Source of the DNA: an uncultured Desulfovibrio sp.
GTDB taxonomy: Bacteria > Desulfobacterota > Desulfovibrionia > Desulfovibrionales > Desulfovibrionaceae
DNA: 12,442 nucleotides
NCBI GenBank assembly: GCA_947176055.1
Contig: CAMWPE010000050.1
Location: 1-12,442 of the forward strand
Reading direction: 5' to 3'
The notes under the pieces were generated by a model, which saw only the letters and a program-made list of their open reading frames with translations, searched no databases and was not told the DNA's origin. Every line of letters begins with the position of its first letter. The stretch's first letter is position 1. Below, one piece after another: positions 6,789 through 12,442 of the stretch. The translations under genes and the position numbers were made by a program.

Positions 6789-7685
6789 ATGAAAATAGTT
6801 ACCTCGACGGATATAACGGTTTATCCCCTGTTAAATCGCGGCAAGGTGCGCGACGTTTACGAATTGGACGATCGCTCTTTGCTTATTGTGACAACGGATC
6901 GGATGTCGGCTTTCGATGTCGTATTGAAGCAACCGGTTCCATACAAAGGCGTAATCCTTAATAAGCTGACGCTTTTCTGGGCGAGGATGTTCGATTCCAT
7001 TATTCCCAACTGCGTTCTCGAATGGGATGTCGCCGCCTTTCCGCAAAAGCTCGCTCCATGGCGCGACGAGCTGGAAGACAGATCCGTCATTGTCCGCAAG
7101 GCCGCTCCCCTTGCCGCCGAATGCATAGTCCGCGGTTATATAACCGGCTCGGGATGGCTGGATTACCAAAAAACCGGCGAAGTTTGCGGTTACAAACTCC
7201 CGGCGGGTCTCAAGGAATCGCAAAGGCTTGAGCCCGCGCTTTTTACGCCATCGACAAAAGCGGGAAGCGGAGAGCACGATAAAAATATATCCTTCGCGGA
7301 AATGGCCGCTCTTACCGGGGACGAAGCGGCGCGAAACGCGAGGGCCGCCTCGCTGGAAATTTACAACGCGGCGTCGGATTACGCCCATCGCAAGGGGATC
7401 ATCATCGCCGACACAAAATTCGAATTCGGGTTTGTCGACGGCTCCCTGCATATCATAGACGAAGTCCTTACACCGGACTCGTCGCGCTTCTGGCCGGTCC
7501 GGGGGTACGAGCCTGGAAAATCTCAACCCAGCTTTGACAAGCAATATTTGCGCGACTGGCTAAAAAAACAGGACTGGAACCGCGAGCCTCCGCCGCCGGA
7601 TTTGCCTGAGGAAGTCATAAATATAACCGCGGACAAATACAGGGACGCTTATGAATTTTTAACCGGCGAAAAAATAAATATTTAA
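6789..7685 (+). CDS. purC: phosphoribosylaminoimidazole-succinocarboxamide (SAICAR) synthase
   Basis: Couples CAIR and aspartate with ATP hydrolysis to give SAICAR in de novo purine synthesis. The 298 residues fit the longer, yeast-like PurC subgroup rather than the roughly 240-residue E. coli form. Motifs in order are G-K-V-R-D-V-Y (18-24), T-D-R-M-S-A-F-D (36-43), V-R-G-Y-I-T-G-S-G-W (114-123), F-T-P-S-T-K-A followed by G-E-H-D (about 152-165), D-T-K-F-E-F-G (about 209-215) and I-D-E-V-L-T-P-D-S-S-R-F-W. S-F-D-K-Q-Y-L-R near the end is also standard. It starts 47 nt after hisD with an AGGAAC ribosome-binding site and ends 27 nt before fabI, so it is the middle gene of the operon. No anomalies seen. 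Confidence 0.97.
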   Translation: MKIVTSTDITVYPLLNRGKVRDVYELDDRSLLIVTTDRMSAFDVVLKQPVPYKGVILNKLTLFWARMFDSIIPNCVLEWDVAAFPQKLAPWRDELEDRSVIVRKAAPLAAECIVRGYITGSGWLDYQKTGEVCGYKLPAGLKESQRLEPALFTPSTKAGSGEHDKNISFAEMAALTGDEAARNARAASLEIYNAASDYAHRKGIIIADTKFEFGFVDGSLHIIDEVLTPDSSRFWPVRGYEPGKSQPSFDKQYLRDWLKKQDWNREPPPPDLPEEVINITADKYRDAYEFLTGEKINI

Positions 7686-7712
7686 GGTAAATAACGCCAA
7701 GAAGGAGGGACC

Positions 7713-8480
7713 ATGTTGCTTGAAGGAAAAAAGGCCCTGATAATGGGCCTGGCCAATAATCGCAGCATAGCTTTTGGCATCGCGTCGGCGCTGAAGGAGC
7801 ATGGCGCCCGGCTGGCATTCAATTATGTCGGCGAAGCCATAAAAAAACGCGTCGAACCCATCAGCCAGGAGCTTGGCGGCGAGTTTACTTTTCAATGCGA
7901 TGTTTCCGACGACGGGCAAATAAAGGACGCGGTAGATCTTGTCCGCGAGCGCTGGGGAACATTCGATATATTGGTTCATTCCATAGCCTTCGCGAATCGC
8001 GAGGATCTGGGCGGCAGATTTATCGATACCACGCGACAAGGCTTCCGGGTAGCCATGGAAATTTCCGTGTATTCCCTTACCGCCCTCTGCCGCGCTTTTG
8101 AAAACTTGTTCAATCCGGACGCGTCCGTCATCACCATGACTTATCTGGGCGCGAACAGGGTAATTCCCGGCTACAACGTCATGGGCGTGGCCAAAGCCGC
8201 GCTGGAAGCTTCGGTTCGTTATCTGGCCGCCGATCTGGGGCCAAAGAGCATTCGCGTAAACGCCGTTAGCGCCGGTCCTATAAAGACCCTCGCCGCGTCC
8301 GCGGTCTCCAGTTTCAAGGATAGCTTTAACTATATGGAAACTCACGCTCCCCTTCGCCGCAATGTTACCGCCGCGGATGTCGGCGGCGCCGCCGTATTCC
8401 TCGCGTCGGATCTGGGCCGCTCCGTAACCGGCGAAGTGCTTTACGTCGATAGCGGCTTTAATTGCGTGGGCGCCGGTTAA
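7713..8480 (+). CDS. fabI: enoyl-ACP reductase (NADH), FabI type
   Basis: Reduces trans-2-enoyl-ACP to acyl-ACP in the last step of each fatty-acid elongation round. A 255-residue short-chain dehydrogenase-fold protein. The FabI-type dinucleotide loop is M-G-L-A-N-N-R-S-I-A (11-20), followed by C-D-V-S (62-65) and H-S-I-A-F-A (89-94). The catalytic pattern is Tyr144 ... Tyr154 ... Lys161 (Y-N-V-M-G-V-A-K), with the same spacing as Tyr146/Tyr156/Lys163 of E. coli. A-G-P-I-K-T-L-A (267-type block of the family) and the C-terminal V-D-S-G-F-N follow. The Shine-Dalgarno AAGGAGG 4 nt before the ATG is one of the strongest in the window. It is the last gene of the hisD-purC-fabI operon, while fatty-acid initiation (fabH) is on the opposite strand. 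Identity is secure; FabL and FabV are excluded by the Tyr-Lys spacing. Confidence 0.96.
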   Translation: MLLEGKKALIMGLANNRSIAFGIASALKEHGARLAFNYVGEAIKKRVEPISQELGGEFTFQCDVSDDGQIKDAVDLVRERWGTFDILVHSIAFANREDLGGRFIDTTRQGFRVAMEISVYSLTALCRAFENLFNPDASVITMTYLGANRVIPGYNVMGVAKAALEASVRYLAADLGPKSIRVNAVSAGPIKTLAASAVSSFKDSFNYMETHAPLRRNVTAADVGGAAVFLASDLGRSVTGEVLYVDSGFNCVGAG

Positions 8481-8639
8481 AAAAAGCTAAGTCGCGAGCC
8501 AGTCCCCTTTCCGGCAGGCCAATATCCGGAGAACGCGCGCGAAAACGACGATTATTAACGAGGCTCGCCCGCGAATGGTCGGCTGAGACCGCGCGGGAGT
8601 CGCGAGGGGCAAAGCGTCGCGCGGACTAAAGGAGAATTT
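8481..8639 (+). other. 159-nt gap between fabI and rfbD, rich in inverted repeats
   Basis: No coding frame that I can support. The gap is GC-rich and holds several complementary segments: GCGAGCC (8494-8500) with GGCTCGC (8562-8568); a stem-loop of CCCGCG (8568-8573) plus GGTC (8577-8580) against GACC (8587-8590) plus CGCGGG (8592-8597); and CGCGA (8601-8605) with TCGCG (8617-8621). It ends in the AAAGGAG ribosome-binding site of rfbD (8628-8634). None of the stems is followed by a U-run, so they do not look like intrinsic terminators. It could be a structured leader, or just GC-rich sequence that folds by chance. No clear sigma70 promoter was seen. Confidence 0.45.
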
Positions 8640-9512
8640 ATGCCGAAAGCTATGATTCTGGGAGGCGACACGGGACTGCTGGGTCAGGCTCTGACAAAAG
8701 AACTGCGAAAACGCGACTGGGATGTATCGACCCTTGGTCGCGCGGACGGCGATCTGCTGGATTACGATTTTCTAGAATCTAAAATTAACGAAAACTCTCC
8801 CGATTATGTTTTTAATACCATAGCGTGGACGCGCGTCGATGACGCGGAAGACAATTTTGACGACGCTTGCGCCCTTAACAGGAGTTTGCCGGATTCCCTG
8901 GCGCGCGTCATTTCGCAAAGGGAAAATACGAGACTTATTCATTACAGCACGGATTTTGTTTTCTCCGGCGACAGATCCGCGCCGTGGAAGGAAACGGACG
9001 CGCCAAATCCGGAAAGCGTTTACGGCCGGACGAAACTTGAGGGAGAAAAGGCCGTCCTTTCCCTGTTGCCAGACCGCTCCTGCGTTATCCGTACGGCGTG
9101 GCTATTCGGTCCGGGACGGAAAAATTTTGTGGCCGCCATTCTCAAGGCGTGCAAGGAACAGGATTTATTGACAGTGGTCGACGATCAATACGGCTCGCCT
9201 ACTTTTACCGAAGATCTCGCGGAATGGAGCGCGGAACTCGCCGAAAAGAATGCCACCGGAATCTGGCATGGCGTAAACAGCGGTCAGGCCAACTGGTGCG
9301 AGCTCGCTTCCGAAGCGATCCACATTGCCAATTGCGATTGCGGCATCGAGCCAATTCCCTCGTCCGGCTGGCCTCAAAAAGCTAAAAGACCATCTTATTC
9401 GGTTCTGGATAATTCGCGTCTGGCCGACTTCCTGGGGCGCAAGCCCAGAGCGTGGCCCAACGCTTTGCGGGATTATATATTTAGTTATTTTTTTAAGGAG
9501 GAGGAAAGATAA
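8640..9512 (+). CDS. rfbD: RmlD-type dTDP-4-dehydrorhamnose reductase family protein
   Basis: A 290-residue extended short-chain dehydrogenase. The N-terminal nucleotide loop is G-G-D-T-G-L-L-G (8-15), then N-T-I-A-W-T-R-V-D-D-A-E (59-70, usually A-Y-T-x-V-D-x-A-E), S-T-D-F-V-F-S-G (103-110), the catalytic Tyr128-Lys132 pair (Y-G-R-T-K), R-T-A-W-L-F-G (151-157) and D-D-Q-Y-G-S-P-T (181-188). In the family this enzyme reduces dTDP-4-keto-rhamnose to dTDP-rhamnose with NAD(P)H for surface polysaccharide. The rest of the rml/rfb set (rfbA, B, C) is not in this window, so another sugar-nucleotide substrate is possible and the symbol reflects family only. An AAAGGAG ribosome-binding site lies 5 nt before the ATG. 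The stop codon is one base from the next gene's start, so the two are surely co-transcribed. Confidence 0.85.
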   Translation: MPKAMILGGDTGLLGQALTKELRKRDWDVSTLGRADGDLLDYDFLESKINENSPDYVFNTIAWTRVDDAEDNFDDACALNRSLPDSLARVISQRENTRLIHYSTDFVFSGDRSAPWKETDAPNPESVYGRTKLEGEKAVLSLLPDRSCVIRTAWLFGPGRKNFVAAILKACKEQDLLTVVDDQYGSPTFTEDLAEWSAELAEKNATGIWHGVNSGQANWCELASEAIHIANCDCGIEPIPSSGWPQKAKRPSYSVLDNSRLADFLGRKPRAWPNALRDYIFSYFFKEEER

Positions 9513-9513
9513 T

Positions 9514-10725
9514 TTGAAAAGGATCTTCGCCTTCGCCCTTGTTTTTTTTATCGCGTTGCTCCGCTTTAGCGACGACGCCGACGGCCGTCCGAGAGATATG
9601 AAACAGCTCGCGGAGATTATGCAACGGGTGCAACCCATCCCTTTGCCCGGACCCATCACTTCCCTGTATAGACCCCGCTATGACACCGTGGCTCAGGGCG
9701 AATTGAAATTGACGGCGACGGAGCCTGTTTTCGTCGCGCTCTTGCCCAATGGCGTCTATATTTATCCGCAACAATACATGCTCTGGCATCAGGTTGTGAA
9801 CGAGGTAATCGACGATCATGCCTACGCTATCACTTACTGTCCTATAACAGGCACCCTGGCCGTTTACGACGCCTGGATGGATGGACTCAATCTCATTTTC
9901 GATGTCGAAGGCCATGAAACCGAAGGCAGCTTTTACGGCTTCCTTTACGACGGCAACAGCGTTTTGATGGATCGCAATACAGGCAGTCTCTGGTTGCAGG
10001 AGACGGGCATCGCCTTCGATGGAGCGCTAATCGGCCGGGGGATGCCTACCGTCCCGGTATTCTGGACCACCTGGGAAGCGGCCAAAAGGGTTTATCCCAA
10101 CGCCAAGGTTCTCTCCCGTCCCCGGGGCAGACGCCCTTACGGACGGGATCCTTACGGTAGCTATTTGAGGGACGACACCTATTATGACAACGATATCCTT
10201 GTCTATCCCGTGGAAAATCTGGACAGACGTTTTCCCAAAAAAACGAGGATGTTTTGTCTGGAAGTCGACCGATTGCTCATGGCAATCGATATAAGCTATG
10301 TGAGAAAAGAAGGGGCGGTCAATTTCTTTATAGGACCGGAGCCAATGCTGGCCGTCCATGATCCCGCACTTAATGTCATTCGCGTTTTTAACCGGCGAAT
10401 ATGGGCCGATCCTTTTCTTTTCGTCATGCGGGATGGCAAACTTACGGATCTAACCACGAACAGCGTGTGGGATCCCGTAACCGGAAAAGCTGTTTCGGGC
10501 AACATGAAAGGCTCCGAAATGAAGCAATATTTCGGCGTTTATTCCATGTGGTTCGCCTGGGCCAGCATAAATCCTGAAACTCTTACTTTGCCCGGACCCG
10601 GAGAAGTAGCAAAGGAATTGCTCAAGCCGGTTCCGCCGGGAATGGACGAAAAAGGCAAATATATAGATCCTCCTAAAGAACGTCCCAAAAAGGACAACTT
10701 GCCCGGCTCGCCGAAGTGGGATTGA
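9514..10725 (+). CDS. DUF3179 domain-containing protein with N-terminal signal or anchor
   Basis: I place the start at a TTG (9514) because a GGAGG inside the end of rfbD sits 9 nt upstream and because it gives a proper export signal: K-R, then a hydrophobic run of about 13 residues (4-16). The frame remains open farther upstream, but that part overlaps rfbD. The 403-residue product has the DUF3179 motif set: Y-P-Q-x-x-x-L-W-H-Q-V-V-N-E (84-97), T-Y-C-P-I-T-G-T (107-114), D-R-x-T-G-S-L-W (153-160), T-W-E-A-A-x-x-x-Y-P-N (186-196) and R-D-P-Y-G-S-Y (211-217). The tail from about 360 is Pro- and Lys-rich and probably disordered. No typical A-x-A cleavage site is obvious, so it may remain membrane-anchored; the protein is predicted to lie outside the inner membrane. 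The family has no established biochemical function. Family call firm, role unknown. Confidence 0.85.
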   Translation: MKRIFAFALVFFIALLRFSDDADGRPRDMKQLAEIMQRVQPIPLPGPITSLYRPRYDTVAQGELKLTATEPVFVALLPNGVYIYPQQYMLWHQVVNEVIDDHAYAITYCPITGTLAVYDAWMDGLNLIFDVEGHETEGSFYGFLYDGNSVLMDRNTGSLWLQETGIAFDGALIGRGMPTVPVFWTTWEAAKRVYPNAKVLSRPRGRRPYGRDPYGSYLRDDTYYDNDILVYPVENLDRRFPKKTRMFCLEVDRLLMAIDISYVRKEGAVNFFIGPEPMLAVHDPALNVIRVFNRRIWADPFLFVMRDGKLTDLTTNSVWDPVTGKAVSGNMKGSEMKQYFGVYSMWFAWASINPETLTLPGPGEVAKELLKPVPPGMDEKGKYIDPPKERPKKDNLPGSPKWD

Positions 10726-10756
10726 GTCCGGGGCTGGATATGACGACTTGAAGAAA

Positions 10757-10787
10757 AAACGGCGATGAATTATTGTAATCGCCGTTT
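10757..10787. terminator. bidirectional intrinsic terminator between DUF3179 gene and gdhA
   Basis: A stem of AACGGCGAT (10758-10766) and ATCGCCGTT (10778-10786), extendable by one A-T pair, encloses an 11-nt loop. On the plus strand the tail is TTTATAATTT, adequate to end the rfbD-DUF3179 transcript 32 nt after the stop. On the minus strand the tail is six T residues, which is stronger, although no minus-strand gene is visible upstream of it. Confidence 0.65.
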
Positions 10788-10792
10788 ATAAT
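10787..10792 (+). promoter_or_regulatory. possible -10 element for gdhA
   Basis: A perfect TATAAT overlaps the tail of the preceding terminator, 27 nt before the gdhA ATG. No recognisable -35 lies 16 to 18 nt upstream (that segment is inside the hairpin) and there is no extended TGn, so the match may be fortuitous or activator-dependent. Confidence 0.3.
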
Positions 10793-10819
10793 TTAGCATT
10801 ATTTAAAGGAGAATCGCGG

Positions 10820-12169
10820 ATGACTTACGCCGAAAAGGTAATGGAAAATTTGCGGGAAAAATATTCCTGGCAACCTGTCTTCCTGCAGGCCGTTCAGGAA
10901 GTTTTGCAAAGCCTGAAACCCATCCTCGAAAAAAATCCGGTTTACGAGCGCTACAGGATTCTGGAAAGGCTAACCGAGCCGGAGCGCGCTCTTTCATTCC
11001 GTGTCGACTGGGTAAACGACAAGGGCGAGATTCAGGTAAATCGCGGCTATCGCATCCAGTTCAATTCAGCTATCGGACCCTATAAGGGCGGCTTGCGCCT
11101 GCATCCAAGCGTGAATATGGGAATCTTGAAATTCCTGGGCTTTGAGCAGATCTTTAAAAATTCCCTTACGGGTTTGCCCATCGGAGGCGCCAAAGGCGGA
11201 TCCGATTTTGATCCCAAGGGCAAATCCGATCTCGAGATCATGCGCTTCTGCCAGGCCTTCATGACCGAATTATACAAGCATATCGGCGCGACCATCGATG
11301 TGCCCGCGGGCGACATCGGCGTGGGCGGACGGGAAATCGGCTATCTTTACGGCCAGTATAAAAAACTCACCAACCGTTACGAAGGCGTCCTCACCGGCAA
11401 GAATATCCTTTTCGGCGGCTCCCTGGCCCGGACGGAAGCGACCGGGTACGGCGTTGTTTATTTCGCCATGGCCATGCTCCAGGCTCGCGGCGAAAGCCTG
11501 AAAGACAAGATTTGCGTAGTGTCCGGCGCGGGCAACGTCGCTATCTACTGTTGCCAAAAATTGCTCGAGATAGGCGCGAAACCGGTTACGGTATCCGATT
11601 CCCGCGGAATGATATATGATCCCGCCGGGATTAACGTCGAAGTCCTTCAGCAAGTTAAAGAAAGGGAGCGGGCTTCCCTCACCCGCTACGCCGAGCTTGT
11701 GTCCGGCGCCAAATACACGCCGGCGGCCGACTATCCCGAAGGTCGCAACGCCGTGTGGAGCGTCCCCTGTTTCGCGGCTTTTCCCTGCGCTACCCAGAAT
11801 GAATTAAATCTGGCCGACGCCAAAACCCTGCTTGCAAACGGTTGCAAGTGCGTGGCGGAAGGCGCGAACATGCCCTCGACCCTGGACGCTGTTCACGAGT
11901 TTGTGAAGGCGAAAATCGCTTACGGTCCGGCGAAGGCCGCCAACGCCGGCGGCGTGGCCACCAGCCAGCTGGAGATGGAGCAGAATGCGTCGATGCAAAG
12001 CTGGGATTTCGCCACTGTCGACGCTAAACTGAAACAAATAATGGACAATATTTATACAAACGCCGCGGAGACAGCCAAGGAATTCGGCGAGCCGGACAAC
12101 CTGGTCATGGGCGCCAATATCGCGGGCTTCCGCAAGGTGGCCGACGCGATGATCGCCCAGGGTATCTAG
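10820..12169 (+). CDS. gdhA: glutamate dehydrogenase, NADP-type
   Basis: Interconverts 2-oxoglutarate plus ammonium and glutamate; the hexameric 449-residue bacterial type, the same length as the Clostridium symbiosum enzyme. P-Y-K-G-G-L-R (87-93), the catalytic Lys125 in G-G-A-K-G-G-S-D-F, Asp165 in P-A-G-D-I-G-V-G, and G-R-E-I-G (169-173) are present. The cofactor domain has S-G-A-G-N-V-A (235-241) and S-D-S-R-G (259-263), a pattern usual for NADPH-dependent biosynthetic enzymes rather than NAD ones, though coenzyme choice is an inference. Near 316-328 the usual C-D-I-A-L-P-C-A-T-Q-N-E reads C-F-A-A-F-P-C-A-T-Q-N-E, a Phe in place of a commonly conserved Asp (318). An AAAGGAG ribosome-binding site is 9 nt from the ATG. 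It is a stand-alone gene behind a terminator. The product feeds glutamate to the arginine genes in this window. Confidence 0.96.
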   Translation: MTYAEKVMENLREKYSWQPVFLQAVQEVLQSLKPILEKNPVYERYRILERLTEPERALSFRVDWVNDKGEIQVNRGYRIQFNSAIGPYKGGLRLHPSVNMGILKFLGFEQIFKNSLTGLPIGGAKGGSDFDPKGKSDLEIMRFCQAFMTELYKHIGATIDVPAGDIGVGGREIGYLYGQYKKLTNRYEGVLTGKNILFGGSLARTEATGYGVVYFAMAMLQARGESLKDKICVVSGAGNVAIYCCQKLLEIGAKPVTVSDSRGMIYDPAGINVEVLQQVKERERASLTRYAELVSGAKYTPAADYPEGRNAVWSVPCFAAFPCATQNELNLADAKTLLANGCKCVAEGANMPSTLDAVHEFVKAKIAYGPAKAANAGGVATSQLEMEQNASMQSWDFATVDAKLKQIMDNIYTNAAETAKEFGEPDNLVMGANIAGFRKVADAMIAQGI

Positions 12170-12384
12170 GCTCAAAACTCTCGCGGTCCCGGGATAACGG
12201 CGGGATGGGCGCCGACCAGAAATTGCCCGGCGACCGGACGTCTTCGCGCCGCGAATACGTCGACGCCCGGTCCGATAAATGGGAACATTTATCAAGACGA
12301 ATCCGTTTAATATTAAAGTAATTTAAGCGCGATTTAATTTAACGGCTCCCCGGATCGGACGTCCCTTCAGGGGATTATATTTTT
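12170..12384 (+). other. gap downstream of gdhA with stacked hairpins
   Basis: I see no gene in this gap. It contains TCCCG (12187-12191) with CGGGA (12201-12205); a long imperfect hairpin at 12232-12272; an adjacent perfect hairpin at 12274-12293; a 12-base AT-rich palindrome TTTAATATTAAA (12306-12317); and a short TCCC/GGGA stem at 12362-12374 followed by TTATATTTTTAT. That last element is the only one that looks like a weak intrinsic terminator, about 190 nt after the gdhA stop. The AT-rich part at 12301-12345 is a plausible promoter zone for the next gene, but no convincing hexamer pair is visible. Confidence 0.5.
12232..12293 (+). repeat. two tandem inverted repeats (stem-loops) after gdhA
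   Basis: The first pairs GACCGG (12232-12237) with CCGGTC (12267-12272). Inside it ACGT (12238-12241) pairs with ACGT (12257-12260), and TTCGC (12243-12247) pairs with GCGAA (12251-12255) around a GCC loop; one C/T mismatch and a six-base bulge break the stem. One base later GATAAATG (12274-12281) pairs perfectly with CATTTATC (12286-12293) around GGAA, a GNRA-type tetraloop. Neither has a U-run, so they are not classical terminators. They may protect the gdhA 3' end or form part of a leader for the next gene. Confidence 0.55.
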
Positions 12385-12442
12385 ATGGGCCCTCGCGGCT
12401 CCGGTATTTATATGGATGAAAACAAATATAATCTGGAAAGGA
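12385..12442 (+). CDS. possible start of next gene, cut by window edge
   Basis: An ATG at 12385 opens a frame that is still open at the window end, giving 19 codons beginning M-G-P-R-G-S-G; an internal ATG at 12412 (M-D-E-N-K-Y-N-L-E-R) is an alternative start. An AGGGG about 13 nt before 12385 is a poorly spaced ribosome-binding site, and the second ATG has none. The purine-rich GGAAAGGA at the very end could instead be the ribosome-binding site of a gene that begins beyond the window. Too short to identify. Confidence 0.3.
   Translation, partial: MGPRGSGIYMDENKYNLER

Noticed and set aside
9325..9513. Upstream extension of the DUF3179 frame inside rfbD
   Set aside because: The added residues are non-conserved and hide the signal sequence; the TTG at 9514 has a good ribosome-binding site.
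12427..12432. TATAAT as a promoter -10 for the next gene
   Set aside because: No -35 at 16 to 18 nt, and it sits only a few bases before a purine-rich possible ribosome-binding site, leaving no room for a leader.

Overview
This is a compact, ordinary bacterial chromosome segment of moderately high G+C (by eye in the low to mid 50s percent). It has ten complete genes, plus one 5'-truncated gene at the left edge and a possible gene start at the right edge. I see no transposase, integrase, phage gene, CRISPR array, tRNA or rRNA. The content points to a Gram-negative sulfate-reducer-like Desulfobacterota, probably near Desulfovibrionales. The supports are a short ArgA-type acetyltransferase with a CxxCx5C tail, an RpmF with an E. 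coli-like N-terminus plus a zinc ribbon, a HisD with the PGGKxG..TPLVSS form, and the order hisD-purC-fabI, which I remember from Desulfovibrio genomes but could not check here. Treat the assignment as a moderate-confidence inference.

Layout. Positions 1-506 (+) hold the C-terminal part of a DUF362 protein, convergent with the next block. Positions 569-5214 (-), read right to left, hold grpE with its own terminator; then a short N-acetylglutamate synthase-like GNAT and argF (arginine synthesis) behind a plausible sigma70 promoter; then rpmF, plsX and fabH (ribosomal protein L32, phosphate acyltransferase, KAS III), probably with an additional promoter just after argF. A divergent intergenic region at 5215-5433 separates grpE from the plus-strand block: hisD, purC and fabI (histidine, purine and fatty-acid synthesis), tightly spaced; then, after a 159-nt GC-rich gap, rfbD (an RmlD-type sugar-nucleotide reductase) and a DUF3179 protein starting 1 nt after it. 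A bidirectional hairpin terminator follows, then gdhA (NADP-type glutamate dehydrogenase). The last 273 nt hold stacked inverted repeats and the likely beginning of another gene.

Together the genes are mostly anabolic housekeeping: ammonia assimilation (GdhA), two arginine steps (acetylglutamate and citrulline formation), the last histidine step, one purine step, and fatty-acid/phospholipid initiation (FabH, PlsX) with elongation (FabI) in two divergent operons. Start sites were refined from Shine-Dalgarno spacing: fabH, plsX and grpE start downstream of the longest open frame, and the DUF3179 gene starts at a TTG.

No clearly novel system is present. The items most worth a second look are a Trp in HisD at the position of the conserved NAD-contacting Gln, the rfbD-DUF3179 coupling, and the inverted-repeat-rich gaps after fabI and gdhA.
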